Origin: Punica granatum
Lineage: Eukaryota; Streptophyta; Magnoliopsida; Myrtales; Lythraceae
Direction: 5' to 3'
Assembly: GCF_007655135.1 (NCBI RefSeq)
Contig: NC_045130.1
Span: forward strand, 24,743,363 to 24,807,362
DNA length: 64,000 nucleotides
This document shows positions 13,210 through 24,570 of the stretch, in pieces. The notes beneath the pieces are model-generated. The model was not told the origin of the DNA, made no database searches, and was given only the letters and a program-made list of their open reading frames with translations. Every line of letters starts with the position of its first letter. Positions within the stretch are counted from its first letter, which is position 1. Made by a program: the position numbers and the translations under genes.

Positions 13210-14439
13210 AGCTGCTAGATAAGATTTACAACATGATAAATGCGATTACTAGCTCGTAATAGTCTAAATTCGTAGAAGATTTCATAAGGGCCTTGTATTC
13301 TGACATCCATTGTCCATTCAATATATCTTGACAGCTTCAATTTCCCCCTTTTTATCTTCTAATATCCGTAATGATGCCTTGTACTCTGCAATAGTTGCAT
13401 TTTGTCTTTCCTGCAGAAATAGAGAAAGATCACTACAACACTATCTGTCTCCAGGATCATCTTTCTCCATTTCCATTGACCGGTAGTCAAGTTGAGCCCT
13501 TCTTTGATTGTTGGTGCCTTATCCAGGCCGGCATCAACGGAGTAAACCTGCAGGAACTTTTGTTGCTCCTCCCAGCACATCTGGCCGTTCCAGCGTCCTG
13601 CATTCCCTCCTCTTGTCTTTATCATCAGTGTCTCCAGAGCACTCCCTTCATCTCGCTTGATCACATCTTGCTTTCCATATATGTATATGTATATATATAT
13701 ATACACTAGCGAAAAATTCCCTACATGCATAGGGAAACGGGAAATATTGACAATTAAACATCATCGTTAAATAATTTTAAAATAATATGAATTATATTTT
13801 ATAAGAACAATTGCAGTAAGTCTCATTAATTAAATAATTTTCGTAAAATCTATTACGTTCAGTATGACAATTTAATACTCCTGTTAAAATATATTATATA
13901 ATATATGATTAATCATTTAGAAAGGTACGACCTTAACATTTTTTCCTAAATATAACATTACATTTGAAAAATAACACAGAAACATTTGCATATTTTTTAA
14001 ATATAGCACAACCTTTGGAGAGTAGCATGAAAATACACGACATTTGTACTTTTTCCAAATATATAACGATATTTAAAAAATAGCACAAAAAGGCACAATG
14101 CGCACTCCTGCCCAAACGACTAATGGTGAGTCGTGCCTACCCCCACAAATGAGCCACCTGCGATTCTCTCTCTCCACCGTAACAAGGCGAGTCACGGCCC
14201 CGAGAGCCGGCTGACCCACAACACTACCGCCCCGCGACCACATTCGAAGATGACCGGGGCATCCCTGCCAAGCGCGACAATAAGATCAACAGATACAATA
14301 ACAGCCCCACCGGCCATCCCTCGGGGAAGCCAACTCTCAATCGAGCTAAGCTCACCTCCTTCTGCATCTTGCTCGAATTCCAGCACTCTTCGCGCCTTGC
14401 GCAATCTCAAACACTCTTTGCGCCTTGCAGACTCTTCAA

Positions 14440-15060
14440 CACATCTGCGCTTCCTGCACATCCGGGCCATGCCCGAACATTTACTTTTATGTTTGCACTT
14501 CCTATGCACCCGGGATAATCGGCTTTACTTTCCTATCCCCGCTTCCTATGCACCCATGATCATCTCGATTTTACTTTCTTGCTAGCGCCCTATGCTCGGG
14601 CCATGCCTGACTTTACTTTCCTACTGACACCCTGCACCTAGGCCATGCCCGACTTTACTTCACTACTGGCGCCCTGCACCCAGGCATTGCCCGACTTTAC
14701 TTTCCTGCTAGCACCCGAGCCATTCTCGAGTTTACTTTCCTGTTGACGCTCTGTGCCTAGGCCTTGCCCGACTTCACTTTCCAGTTGGCACCTTGCGCCC
14801 GGGCCCTACCTGACTGTACTTTTTTGCTGGAGCCCTGTGTTCAGGCCCTACTTGAGTTTACTTTCTTGCGGTGCTTTGCGCCCAGGCCCTGTCTAACTTT
14901 ACTTTTCTGCCGAGCCCAATCCCACCTTTACTTTCCTGCTAGGCTCGGTCCCACCTTTACTTTCTTATCGGGCCTAATCTCGACCTTTATTTTTCTGCCA
15001 GTCTTAGTCCCAACCGAGGACTCCTTGTCCTTGGGTTCGTCCCGATCTTTACTTCCCTTT
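14440..15060. repeat. ~60-bp degenerate minisatellite
   Basis: A unit of about 55-60 bp recurs roughly ten times. Its core is CC(C/T)GACTTTACTTTCCT followed by GC(T/C)(A/G)GC(A/G)CCCTG(C/T)(A/G)CCC(A/G)GGC. The copies diverge toward the right and shorten near 14.9-15.0 kb. The frequent spacing change between units means the ORFs across it are incidental. Confidence 0.85.
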
Positions 15061-15298
15061 CCATACCCCATCTACGACAATAAATCTGAGTGGTCTTCTT
15101 CGACATAATCCAAAGGCGAGAGGGGAAATGGCCATTGGAGATGCCATGACGACCGAGACTCCTTGTCCTTGGGTTCGTCTTGATCGTTACTTCCCTTTCC
15201 ATGCCCCATCTACGACAATAAACTCGTGTGCTTGTGCTGTCTTCTCCGTCATAATCTAAAGGCGATGAGGGGAAATGGTCATTGGAGGTGCCATGGAA
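15014..15298. repeat. ~147-bp tandem duplication
   Basis: The copies start at about 15014 and 15158. Both have GACTCCTTGTCCTTGGGTTC, ACTTCCCTTTCCAT and CCCCATCTACGACAATAAA, then CATAATC(C/T)AAAGGCGA and a GGGGAAATGG(C/T)CATTGGAG block. They are well conserved and follow the minisatellite directly. Confidence 0.9.
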
Positions 15299-16499
15299 AC
15301 CGCCGGGACCAAACCAGGATTTTTCTCAAAGTCTTTGGCCGCATCCTCCAATCGAACATCCAGGCAAAAAGGAGCAAGCTATCAGCACTCCGTTTTGGTT
15401 CACCAGTTCTTAGGAGAGGCCATCAAAAGGTCCCTGACTACGACTTCCTGAGCTCTAATAGAAAACGGCCTGGCAAACCACGGGACACTATTCATAGCTG
15501 GGTCAATAGGGGCAACTAGACGACCCTTGAGCATGACAATATAGGAGGCCTCAAGGTTCCCCAGTAGGTCCCAAGAGAGTAACCGAAGAAACGAGATGAC
15601 GCGTGATCTCGGGCTAATAGAAAGCGACTCTATCAGCACTATTCAATCCCGGCTCACTGGGCATAAAAAGGTAACCAATATGGGGTTGTAGAATCAATCT
15701 TGGTACTAAATTGATGAAGAGCATCTCTGATCACACTCCGCAAGTCCTTCGCTTGAGCTGGGGCACTCCTGAGTAATTGCATATACATTTCTGAGAGGCT
15801 TCCTAAGTCACCGACGCGTCAGGCAAATCGCTAACACACGAGGTCAGGTCTGACCAAGCCCAGGGATTCTGAAGACCATGTAGCAAATTCCACAAGTGAC
15901 TCCCGAGTGGAAAAAGGGACCCTTTTAGTAAGGTTCCCAAGCCAGTGGCCCATCAGGCGAAATGTTAGCATCCGAGGTCAGGCCCGGCTAGTTCGAGTAA
16001 CCTCAAGGACTAGGAAGGACATTTTCAGATCAAACTGCACATCTTATTCAGTCTTCCCGAGTAGCTCCGAAAAGGTCTCAAATGCCGTCGGATAAAATTT
16101 TGTGATCCGTTTTCGACAAACGGAGAACATAGTGAGTTCCGGACACTTCGAGACACTCAAGAAGTAGTTAGAGAAGTTCGATTGCATGTCCCCGGATCGT
16201 CTCCAGTTTGTCATTTGTGGCGAAGACCGCGGAGCCAATTGTTCCGTCCCGACGGCAAAGCATATCAAAATGATCGACATATAACACATACACGTAAAAA
16301 GTCGACAAAAACAATTTACTTCACTCAGATCACTCGAAGCGAGCTAGAACAACTCCCAAGCCCCGGTCCCTCAAGTTATTTGTCTAAGCGAAACACATCG
16401 ATATTGGGCTCTAAAAATTCCACTCCTTGCCACGCTCGACAATGCGTAGAGAGCTCGTCCTCGTAATTCCGAACGTGCCCTCAATCAAGACTAGAACAT

Positions 16500-17080
16500 T
16501 TTGATTCCCTTAGTCCTTACTTCCATCCAATGGGACCTACACGTCTCTCATCCATCCATCACATCCATTCTTCCATCTCACTCCCATCTCTTCTCTCATT
16601 CTCTTCTTTTTTTTTTCTCTTCTTCCTATCCACTGTCGTACATATTTACATATATATACATTCTATCTTCCCTCCACCAATCAAAATTCTCCAAATTTTT
16701 CATCAACCAATCACAACACTCCTATCCTCATCCATAATCCAACCATTTCATCTCCCACCATCTCTTCTATTTTCTCTTCTTCTCTTCTCATCTCTCTCCT
16801 CTTCACTTTTCATATATCTATACATCACCCCCACACATCTACATACACTTGTACCATTCATCTATTCCCAACATCCTATCATCTTCCAATCCTTCCTCCA
16901 CCAATCACAACTCACCAAAATCCTTTTCTAACCAATCACCATCCACCTATCTTCTTTCTATTTTCTTACCTACCACCATACATATATACATATACACACA
17001 TTTCTCATACACTCATCTTCCATCAACTCATCTACATATACCCCTCATACACTCATCTTCCATCAGCTCTCCTTTTGCCA
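16500..17080. repeat. Pyrimidine-rich, purine-poor tract
   Basis: About 580 bp of the plus strand is built of CATC, TTCC, TCTC and CACC words with very little G. It includes short direct repeats such as CTCATACACTCATCTTCCATCA (positions near 17005 and 17047). Open frames arise only because stops are rare in such composition. It could be an untranslated leader of a large retroelement or a low-complexity expansion; I see no gene. Confidence 0.8.
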
Positions 17081-20000
17081 GAACCGCCCCAAAAGGTTTC
17101 TGGTCATGCCTCTCTTTTGCCCTAGTTTTTGCCTAGACTGCCCTTGAAAAGGGGTTTTCAACCTAGCAGACTCAATTCTTTTATCTCTTGAGTTTGCAAG
17201 GGCGAAAAGTTCGAAGGATTCGACATCCGAGTGCGTTGTGTTCTGTCTCCGTCTAGGAGTTATGTCTGCTGCTCCCCTTTTTGTCGGGGTTTGTTGATTT
17301 CTTTGGATTGGCAGTGCCGATGCTTTTGGTGAACATCGGCATTGCCTTGCTTCACTTGTTGGCGAGTTTTTCTCGCTTATTTTCGTCTGTTTTTTTTCTT
17401 GCAGTTAGGGATTTGTTTTGTGCCCCGTGTTTTTGTTTGAAACTCCTCGACTTTGCATCGCCGAGGAAGCTTTGGTGTGCTTCGCCCCGTGGAGACTTGT
17501 TGTGTGTTGCTGTCCTAGCTCTATTTTGTGAGGGCCGGCTTTCTTGGAAGTTTGACTCTTGTGCACTCGAGAGCCGAACTTCGTGTCATTTGCCTTTGCA
17601 AACTTTACATGTGAATTTCCTCTGTTGTCTAGAAAGAAAATAAGAGATTGGCCTTGGTGCGAATGTTGGACAAGGATGCCCTGATCTTTATTTGTTGAAG
17701 TGTCCCGTAGCAGGTGCTTTGTGCAATTGTTGTCCCCGACCATGTCTTGTGATTCCCCTAGCGGGTGCCTTTTGGAGAGGTGCGCTCTAGAAGTTGATGG
17801 ACGTGCTTCGCCTCGGGGTAATGCTTGCTATTAACTGAGAAGGTTGCATCGATGACGTATGGCTCGTTCAGTCGCATTTGTCTTTGGCTTTGCATGAGGT
17901 ACCTCCGCACCGAGCCCCCTTCCCTGTATGAGTATAAGGGAGGAAGTTCGAGAGGAATTCTCGAAGAGGCATGAGCCCATGCATCACTCTTCGCCTATGG
18001 CCGGCGTGTCCCTATGAAAATCGACAAGGAAGACGGTGTGTCGAGCGCTTATGCGGTAAGAAATATGGGTTGGACTCATGGGAAAATCCCTTTCTGTCCA
18101 GACCGCTTCCCATGGGGTGTTGCGTGCAGATGACATTGTTTCCGAAAATTTGGTCATTATCACCCTGGAGTGATTAGACCGTGACTGGGGGCCATATAAA
18201 CATATTTTCCCGATTGCAGGTAGGCATGTGCAGCCATCCTAGGGAAAGCTCGAGGAGTTAAGTCCCATGAGGACAGACGAGTCGAATAGGCCCAACAAAA
18301 CTAATGGGCATCGCTAGAATTTTCCCGATGTCTCTTGAGGGGTTTATTATAGCTTGGAACTCGTTGGGAATGCATTTAAATAAAAGCAAAAGAGACTTTA
18401 CGGAAGAATGCACGTGTCCACTGTTTAGTCGGTGACGATGGCGAGGACGGGTGGAACCCATTCTTTAGTCAGAGGCACGACAGTGCTGGTGTCTGCTGTG
18501 GCGGGTGGATGGGGCATGCTCTATTTGTTGGAGCAGTTGTCACTTGCAACCTTTGTGGAGGAAAGATTAGACTCGCTCCTCGGAGTATTGTTTGGATGAA
18601 TTTGAATCCAAGTCGATTTGGATTTAAGATGAGCTTGAAAACAGTAAATGCGGGGGTGTCAAAACCTGAAAGTAATAAATGCAGGGCCGAGGCCGAAAGC
18701 AGGAGATGCGGGGCCGAAGCCCGAAAGCAGGAAATGTGGGTTTGATAGGAAAGTGCAAGAAATATAAAAGCAAAGGTCAATGGTGGAGAATAGTGTAGGG
18801 CGCTGTAATGAGGTGACTATGATTTGCTTGGATGACGCTTTGTATGTCAAAGCAGCTGTTTGACATCTTTGCGGAAGAAGGGTGGGCGCTCGGTATTGAA
18901 ATCCCAAGGGGATAGATGAGAGACGTTTGTTGTCTCAATTGTGGTCGTTGAGCATTCAGGGTATCTTCTTGTTGGGTATTTCCTACAATGGGAAAAAGAA
19001 ACAATGAAGGGCTAAAAACTGTTCGAAATTTGAACGCAAGGGTGTAGGGAAGCGAACTGTCCTGGTAGGCGTCGTGTGAACACACCGAGAGACGTGTGTA
19101 CGCTGAGCGTGCATGCATGAGCTGGTCTGAACATGCTTGGACATGCATGAGGCGTGCTCGATTGTTGGTAGAGGCGCGACTTCTCTCGGAGAGATATGCG
19201 TCCGATCACGCGGTAACGCTTTCTATCGTACGGGGTAGGTGGTCGGGATGGATGGCCTCTGGTCACGGCACGTCTCGCTATGGAGAGGTGAAGACCACAG
19301 GTGGTCTACCTGCGAATGTGGGCGCATCTCGCTTGTCATGCGAAAGTGTTAGCTGTTATAGAAAACAATAAATGAATAGGAAGCATGTGATGCGTGTGTT
19401 TTCAAAAGCTAATGTTATCATTTACATTGACTCGAAAGGTTCAAAGTACAATATAAATTTTGTAAAATAAAGCCTTAAGTTGATCTTCCACTACACTCGG
19501 AGTTTGAGCGAGCGCAGCCTCAGAAAATGTCGGTTCTAGGTGAAGGCCTTGCGGAGACAACTATCCTAGAGTGCATATGTGGGCCTCCACAAGTCCTCTT
19601 CCTAGACCTCTTCGGGGCGGCGTTCACTCAATCGAGCTACTGATCGCGTCTCAGTAGCTTGGTGCGGGCTTGATTGAGCTCCCTCTGAGGTTGTGGTTGG
19701 TCGACGATTTCCTCATTTTGTGGCAGGTTGGTGAGGTCCTCGTGAACTGACGAACTCTATCGAGGCATGGGCAGGAGACCGAGCATGGCGTCCCTTACCA
19801 AGACGACAGGAAGATCCGCTTAGGACTAGTCAACGTGAATGACATCCTAATTTTTGAAAACCACATGATGTATGTGTGCAAAGAAAGTAAATGCCCATGG
19901 CTTAATAGAAATTATAAGGTACATGTACACCGCTTTCGAAATGAAAAAGACTCAAGTGGCTCGCAGGCCTATTCAACGGACTATTGTCGAAGCCGGGTTG

Positions 20001-20339
20001 AAAGATTGCATGGAGGTTCAGCACGATGCATGGTTTCGATACTATAAGGACCGTGCTATCTAGGGATGGGGGCTCTCGACTCAAGGGCATGAATTCCTTG
20101 ATATCGGGCGGGGTCTTTCAAGGCCTATGCGACAGTCGAACTGCGCGTCGTACTCCTACTTGGAACTCCTATCTAACCTATGCTCCTATCATCGGTCGTG
20201 GGACGTGACCCATAGGTTCTTAGAGTTAAAATGATATGCAATGCGAATGCATAAATAGAAGTGCGTGAAATAGATAAGCATGAAACTGTAGAAAGCGGTA
20301 AATAAACAAGCAAGCAGGAATGAGTCCGAACCCTCTAGG

Positions 20340-20730
20340 GATCTCCAGTGGAGTCGCCAAACTGTACGGACCCAAATGTGAACTCTTGTCGGGACCCGCA
20401 TGCGCGCTTTTGAATTGCGCGGCTTGGAAGTGTCTACTTTCCCGGGGATGCGTGACGGACACGCATGAGAAGGAGTCGTCACATATCATTTTACGACCTG
20501 AAGGTCGAGGGTCGGTAAGTTACCCAGGTCTAGGGGTAAAGATACACCTAGTTTTGCTAAGGCATCGGTCTGTGCGAAACCGAAAAGTCCGAGTTTGGGG
20601 GTTCACGTTACGTGCGGGCGTATATCCCACTCTCCCTTTCGGTACTCTAGTTTGCTAGGCTTGCCGTTTTTATTTACCGTGTGAATTAGGCTGCGCTCGG
20701 TGTACACGTTTTGACACCGAAAATTCTGTG
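20340..20730 (+). repeat. Large-retroelement motif block, plus-oriented copy
   Basis: The block contains CAGTGGAGTCGCCAAACTG, then GTCGGTAAGTTACC, AGATACACCTAGTTTTGCTA, TCGGTACTCTAGTTTGCTAG and TTTTGACACCGAAAA. The same series recurs in inverted orientation at about 32.46-33.33 kb. Blocks with a GGAGTCGCCA word are familiar from Tat/Ogre-like Gypsy retroelements, but no coding domain supports that here. Confidence 0.6.
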
Positions 20731-21553
20731 AAATAAACAATGTCGGTTGAGAAGCCGAGAGAGAAGTAGACCCGTGTGTCGGGAAATCGGTTCACAATCT
20801 TGCGTTACAGTTTATCAAACTATGATGTTTGAATTCATGCGTGAACCAGAACCGCGAAATCGTGGGATTACTCTTGTCTGGGCAAGTATTGGACCGATTC
20901 AATTAGTTCGACTTTCGGACCGTTAGCTCACCGATTGAGATTATTACAGAATAAATGTACAAAGTAAAATCCTTACAATACTCTTAGAAAAATAATGAAT
21001 ACAAATTACAAATGATTGAATCTCAGTCAGTTTACGTTCGATCATTATTTCACTCCGACTCACCTTGAGTTCAGGGAAAAATCGAAAAACTGAAATTCAA
21101 CATGCTCTCTCAGTGAATGAGGCGTTTGACCCTGTGATCAATGGTTAGGACGTTAAACCCTAAGTGCAATGCGTCATATGGGTCGGGCTCGACTTGCATG
21201 GACAAACAAGAGCAGAAAAATAACAAACAGCAAGCAGATTGCGGACAATATCGAAATTGCAATTACATAAAATCTGAGAAATAGACTTTATTCGGGAAGA
21301 GGAAGCCTTAAATGACCCGAAACAATTCAAGAGGCTCTTGGCCACTTTCCTTCGAGGAAGGCCGAGAGGTCTCTTAACTCATATTGGGTTTTTAAGAGGC
21401 TTCCTCGTCCCGTTTTTAGTTATTTCTCACACACTCAAATATCAAACATGCTAAATAACACGTTTTTGACAAAAGTCTGTATTGCCATGATTTGATAACA
21501 CGTTTAAACAGCAAAACACGCACAAACATGTTATTTAAGGATCAATAAAACAA
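20731..21553. other. Left flank of the MULE insertion, no gene seen
   Basis: The sequence is moderately AT-rich with no recognisable ORF. It ends in the 9-bp ATAAAACAA target-site copy (21545-21553). After removing the MULE it should continue into 28574 onward, as part of the same host repeat. Confidence 0.5.
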
Positions 21554-21890
21554 GAGAAAACTATCAAAATGGTCATTGAAAGATTTTAAAATTAACAAAA
21601 TACTACTTGAAAGTTAATTTTAAACAAAATGACCAGAAAATGACGTGAACACTTATGTGGTATCTAGTAGGCAAACGGCCCCGATTAACGGTACACGTCA
21701 TCATGTACGACGTCGTTTTTGTCACTCCAGAAAAAAAAAAAAAAAAGATTTTTTACCTAAAGTCGTCGTCACCTTCCCTCCCACCTCTATCTGTAGTCAA
21801 TTAGGGCAAACAAAATACAGAGAGCTCAACAGGAGAGTTTGGGCAAGCGGAAATTAGGGAAATTAGGGCAAGCGGCGGACTCACACCAGA
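21554..21890 (+). repeat. MULE left terminal inverted repeat
   Basis: It aligns over its whole length to the inverted right end. Shared landmarks are ACAAAATACTACTTGAAAGTT, TAGTAGGCAAACGG, TACGACGTCGTTTTT, a long A run, AAGTCGTCGTCACCTTCC and AATTAGGGCAAGCGG. Relative to the right TIR, it lacks a segment of about 70 bp after AACAAAATGA. Confidence 0.9.
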
Positions 21891-22465
21891 GGAACCCGAC
21901 GTCGCCTCCCCTCAGAAGAGTCAGCGGCACTAGGCTAGACAAACTTCTCGAGCTTGGGTTCGACCACCAATTTGGTCTTTCCTACAATGTGAAGGCTGTT
22001 CATCTGCAACCTCCATTGCAATCCAGACGAGTTCATCCCTCTCGAGGATATTAGATTTTCACTTGACTTGGTGATGAATGGTAGGTTTAAACAGTTGGTG
22101 TTGCTCAAAGTCGAACATGAATAAGAAACCGGTTGATTTTCACTCGTGCTCCTAAAAATTTACACTACTATTTGAATATGATACCTTCTGAATCTAGATA
22201 GAGCACAACTGTTGAGGTGATGTGCATTATTCTCTCTGTCGTTGACAGGCAAATCTCAACAAGTTGATGGTCCTTCGTGAGGATGCTGCATTATTCTCTC
22301 TGTCGTTGTCCCCAATTGCATTCTTGTGTCTTGCTTTTACTGTCGGTCTGCCCTAATTTTGATTGCAGTAACATTTCGATGAGGGAGGGAGAGGATGATG
22401 AGAATAGGGAATGAGTAGAGGAGTTGAGGGTGCAGAAGAAAGTCGAACAAGGTATCACCTTCAAG

Positions 22466-22786
22466 ATGAGCTCGCATTCCCATCGCTCGCACACCCATTG
22501 CTGCAAATGCCACGATGTGTATGATAGTTTCCCTACGAACCCTGATCAAGCCTCAGCAACCTCCAAGTACAGTTGTTCGAGCATGGACAAGGGTGATTCG
22601 ACCATGGATAGAGGTGGAAGCATCCTATGTTATTGCAGAATGCCAGCAGTGAGGATGATATCAAACACAAAAGTAAATCCAGGGCGTTCATTTTACAGGT
22701 GCCCTTTTTGGAATGATTATACAAGGAAGTGCAAGTATTTTCAGTGGGAGGATGAGTTGTATATCAGTAGAAGCTTGTCCCAATAA
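22466..22786 (+). CDS. GRF-type zinc-finger protein inside the MULE
   Basis: This is a 106-residue ORF. Residues 1-54 are low-complexity and rich in Ser, His and Cys. Residues 55-97 form a GRF zinc finger: CYC at 55-57, SNTKVNPGRSFYRCP at 67-80, a Cys at 89, and the closing FQWEDE. GRF fingers bind single-stranded nucleic acid in several eukaryotic proteins; plants have many small GRF proteins of unknown role. After the stop, a frame at 22800-22920 reads as a charged coiled-coil-like stretch followed by a hydrophobic segment ending LVMMK. That matches the usual C-terminal membrane anchor of plant GRF proteins, so an intron near 22784-22799 or a stop mutation may separate the two parts. Start at 22466 is chosen as the first in-frame Met close to the finger; an upstream in-frame Met lies at 22424. 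It is convergent to the transposase and could be a captured host gene or a standard accessory gene of this MULE family. Confidence 0.65.
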   Translation: MSSHSHRSHTHCCKCHDVYDSFPTNPDQASATSKYSCSSMDKGDSTMDRGGSILCYCRMPAVRMISNTKVNPGRSFYRCPFWNDYTRKCKYFQWEDELYISRSLSQ

Positions 22787-23554
22787 CAGAAGATAATAAG
22801 TAAGTTAAGGAAGAATTTAGAGATGAGAGAGATGCAGCTAAAGAGATGGAGGCATTTATCTTTCGTTTTAGCTATGACAGTGGTTGTATTAGGATGCTTG
22901 GTTATGATGAAATGAAGTATGATTGTCTATGTAATTTGTCTATGTGGTCTGTTAGGGAGTTGCTCTTTGTCTGGTGACTGATGTAATTCCTTTAGTTAAG
23001 GAATGATTTGTGGTTGCAATGCAAATGCAAATGAATTTGGTTGAATTCCTCTGTTATGAATTTGGTTGCATCTGGTACTAAATTCTATGCTCAAATAGAG
23101 ATATCACTTCTTGTACTGAGTGACAGACAATTCATATCGGGGATAAAATCATTCCTTTGATTTCACCCATTCCCGGGATACAGGCTATGAACACACAATG
23201 GATTAGGCAGATTATAATTCCAATGGCATCTTACCTCTCCAATGAATGGATGAAAGTAAACAGAAATGAAATAAAAACATGTAGACCAGAGAGAAACACC
23301 AAAGAGTTTAGGCTGTTAAAGCAAATTGTTTAGCATTCAATGCTGTCTCGAAGCACATACCAGTACAGGAAGCTTCAATTATGCCTCAACTTTGGACCAA
23401 ACCAAATTACCAAAATACCAACTTCTCATAATCATTCCCAAAAAATTTAATCATCCCAATAATTGCATTGAGCGTATGACCTATACAAATCCTAACAGCA
23501 GCTCATCTATACAATTGCAATTAAACCACTGCTGCATTCTCTATACAAAAACCA

Positions 23555-24229
23555 TCAAATGCAGCCAACAGATGACTGAGGCCCAGATAGTTGAATTTCA
23601 GTGGCAATACTCGTACTAGTTGTCCTTGCTCTCTTCCTCCTATGCAGTTGAGCGTTTGAATATTCAGGAGCAGCAATTTCAGCAGTTTTTTCTGCTCCCT
23701 TCCTCCCCTACATAATGCATTAAACATACAAAATTCAGGAGAATAACAGATGCAAACAAGTTCAAAGCAAAAAACTAACTCCTACCTTTCGAACATTTGA
23801 GCTTGAGGGCCCAGCTATATCAATGGCAGTACTTGCTCGAGTTGTCCTTGCCCTCTTCCTCATATGCAGTTGAGGGTTTGAATCTTCAGGAGCAGCAGTT
23901 CAACAGTTTTTTCTGCTATCTTCCTCCCCTACATAATGCATTAAACATACAAAATTCAGGAGAAGAATAGATGCAAACAAGTTCAAAGCAAAAAACTAAC
24001 TCCTACCTTTCGAACATTTGAGCTTGAGGGCCCAGCTATATCAGTGGCAGTACTTGCTCGAGTTGTCCTTGCTCTCTTCCTCATATGCAGTTGAGGGTTT
24101 GAATCTTCAGGAGCAGCAGTTTCAACAGTTTTTTCTGCTCCCTTCCTCCCCTATATAATGCATTAAACATACACAATTCAGGAGAGGAACAGATGCAAAC
24201 AAGTTCAGAGCAAACAACTAACTCTTACC
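23555..24229 (-). repeat. Reiterated 3' exon of the MULE transposase, ~220-bp units
   Basis: Three tandem units each contain an acceptor, a GRKGAEKT start, a basic MRKRARTTRAS-like stretch and, in the first two, a GPSSSNVRK end with donor AAG|GTAGGAG. Exon copies are 24007-24150 (144 nt), 23786-23928 (143 nt, one base lost) and 23555-23707 (diverged, ends in TGA). A shorter exon at 24229-24291 shares the GPSSSNVRK end. Because the units are phase 0 and a multiple of three, they could be spliced in or skipped without shifting frame. Confidence 0.85.
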
Positions 24230-24309
24230 TTTCGAACATTTGAGCTTGAGGGCCCAACTATATCAGTGGCTTCCCTTCTTCTCTTTTTCATCTGGCAGAG
24301 GACATAACC

Positions 24310-24570
24310 ATTGGAATGGTACCATTGGAAACAAATTCAACACAAATTTGAACAAGACAGCAGAGTCAGTAAAGGCAGCAAATTCAACAAGTAAAGAGGC
24401 AGCAAACTCGTACAAAACAGCAGAGGCAATAGAGGAAGCAAACTCAACACAAATTCGAACAATTCAGCAAAGACAGTAAAGGCAGAGGCAATAGAGGAAG
24501 CAAACTCAACACAAATTTAAACAATTCAGCAGAGGCAATAAAGGCAGCAAACTAAACAAGTACAAAGTCA
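24310..24570. repeat. Degenerate tandem motif in a MULE intron
   Basis: A repeated word of the type GCAAACTCAACACAAATT(C/T)GAAC followed by AGCAGAGGCAATA recurs several times. It lies between inferred transposase exons 24229-24291 and 24666-25664, so it is intronic. No protein is inferred. Confidence 0.7.

Larger units (their letters stand above)
13210..20339. other. Repeat-rich gene-free region, unclassified
   Basis: After the PP2-A9 stop there is no ORF with a recognisable domain. 13.75-14.1 kb is AT-rich. From 14.1 kb onward GC rises, and the sequence is made of minisatellites (14.44-15.06 kb), a 147-bp duplication (15.01-15.30 kb), a pyrimidine-rich tract (16.5-17.1 kb), and short repeats of a GCCGAAGCCCGAAAGCAGG type near 18.68-18.74 kb. 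The texture resembles long non-coding parts of large Gypsy-type retroelements, but no gag, RT or integrase motif is seen on either strand. The classification is inference. Confidence 0.4.

Noticed and set aside
13359..13730. Minus-strand 123-residue ORF
   Set aside because: It has a protein-like middle part but no family I can name, and runs into a TA microsatellite; too weak to call a gene.
14133..15202. ORFs with reiterated FTF/PDFTF-like peptides
   Set aside because: These are translations of the 60-bp minisatellite and 147-bp duplication.
16501..17136. Several overlapping Ser/His/Leu/Pro-rich ORFs
   Set aside because: They lie in a pyrimidine-rich tract where stops are rare; no domain and no start context.
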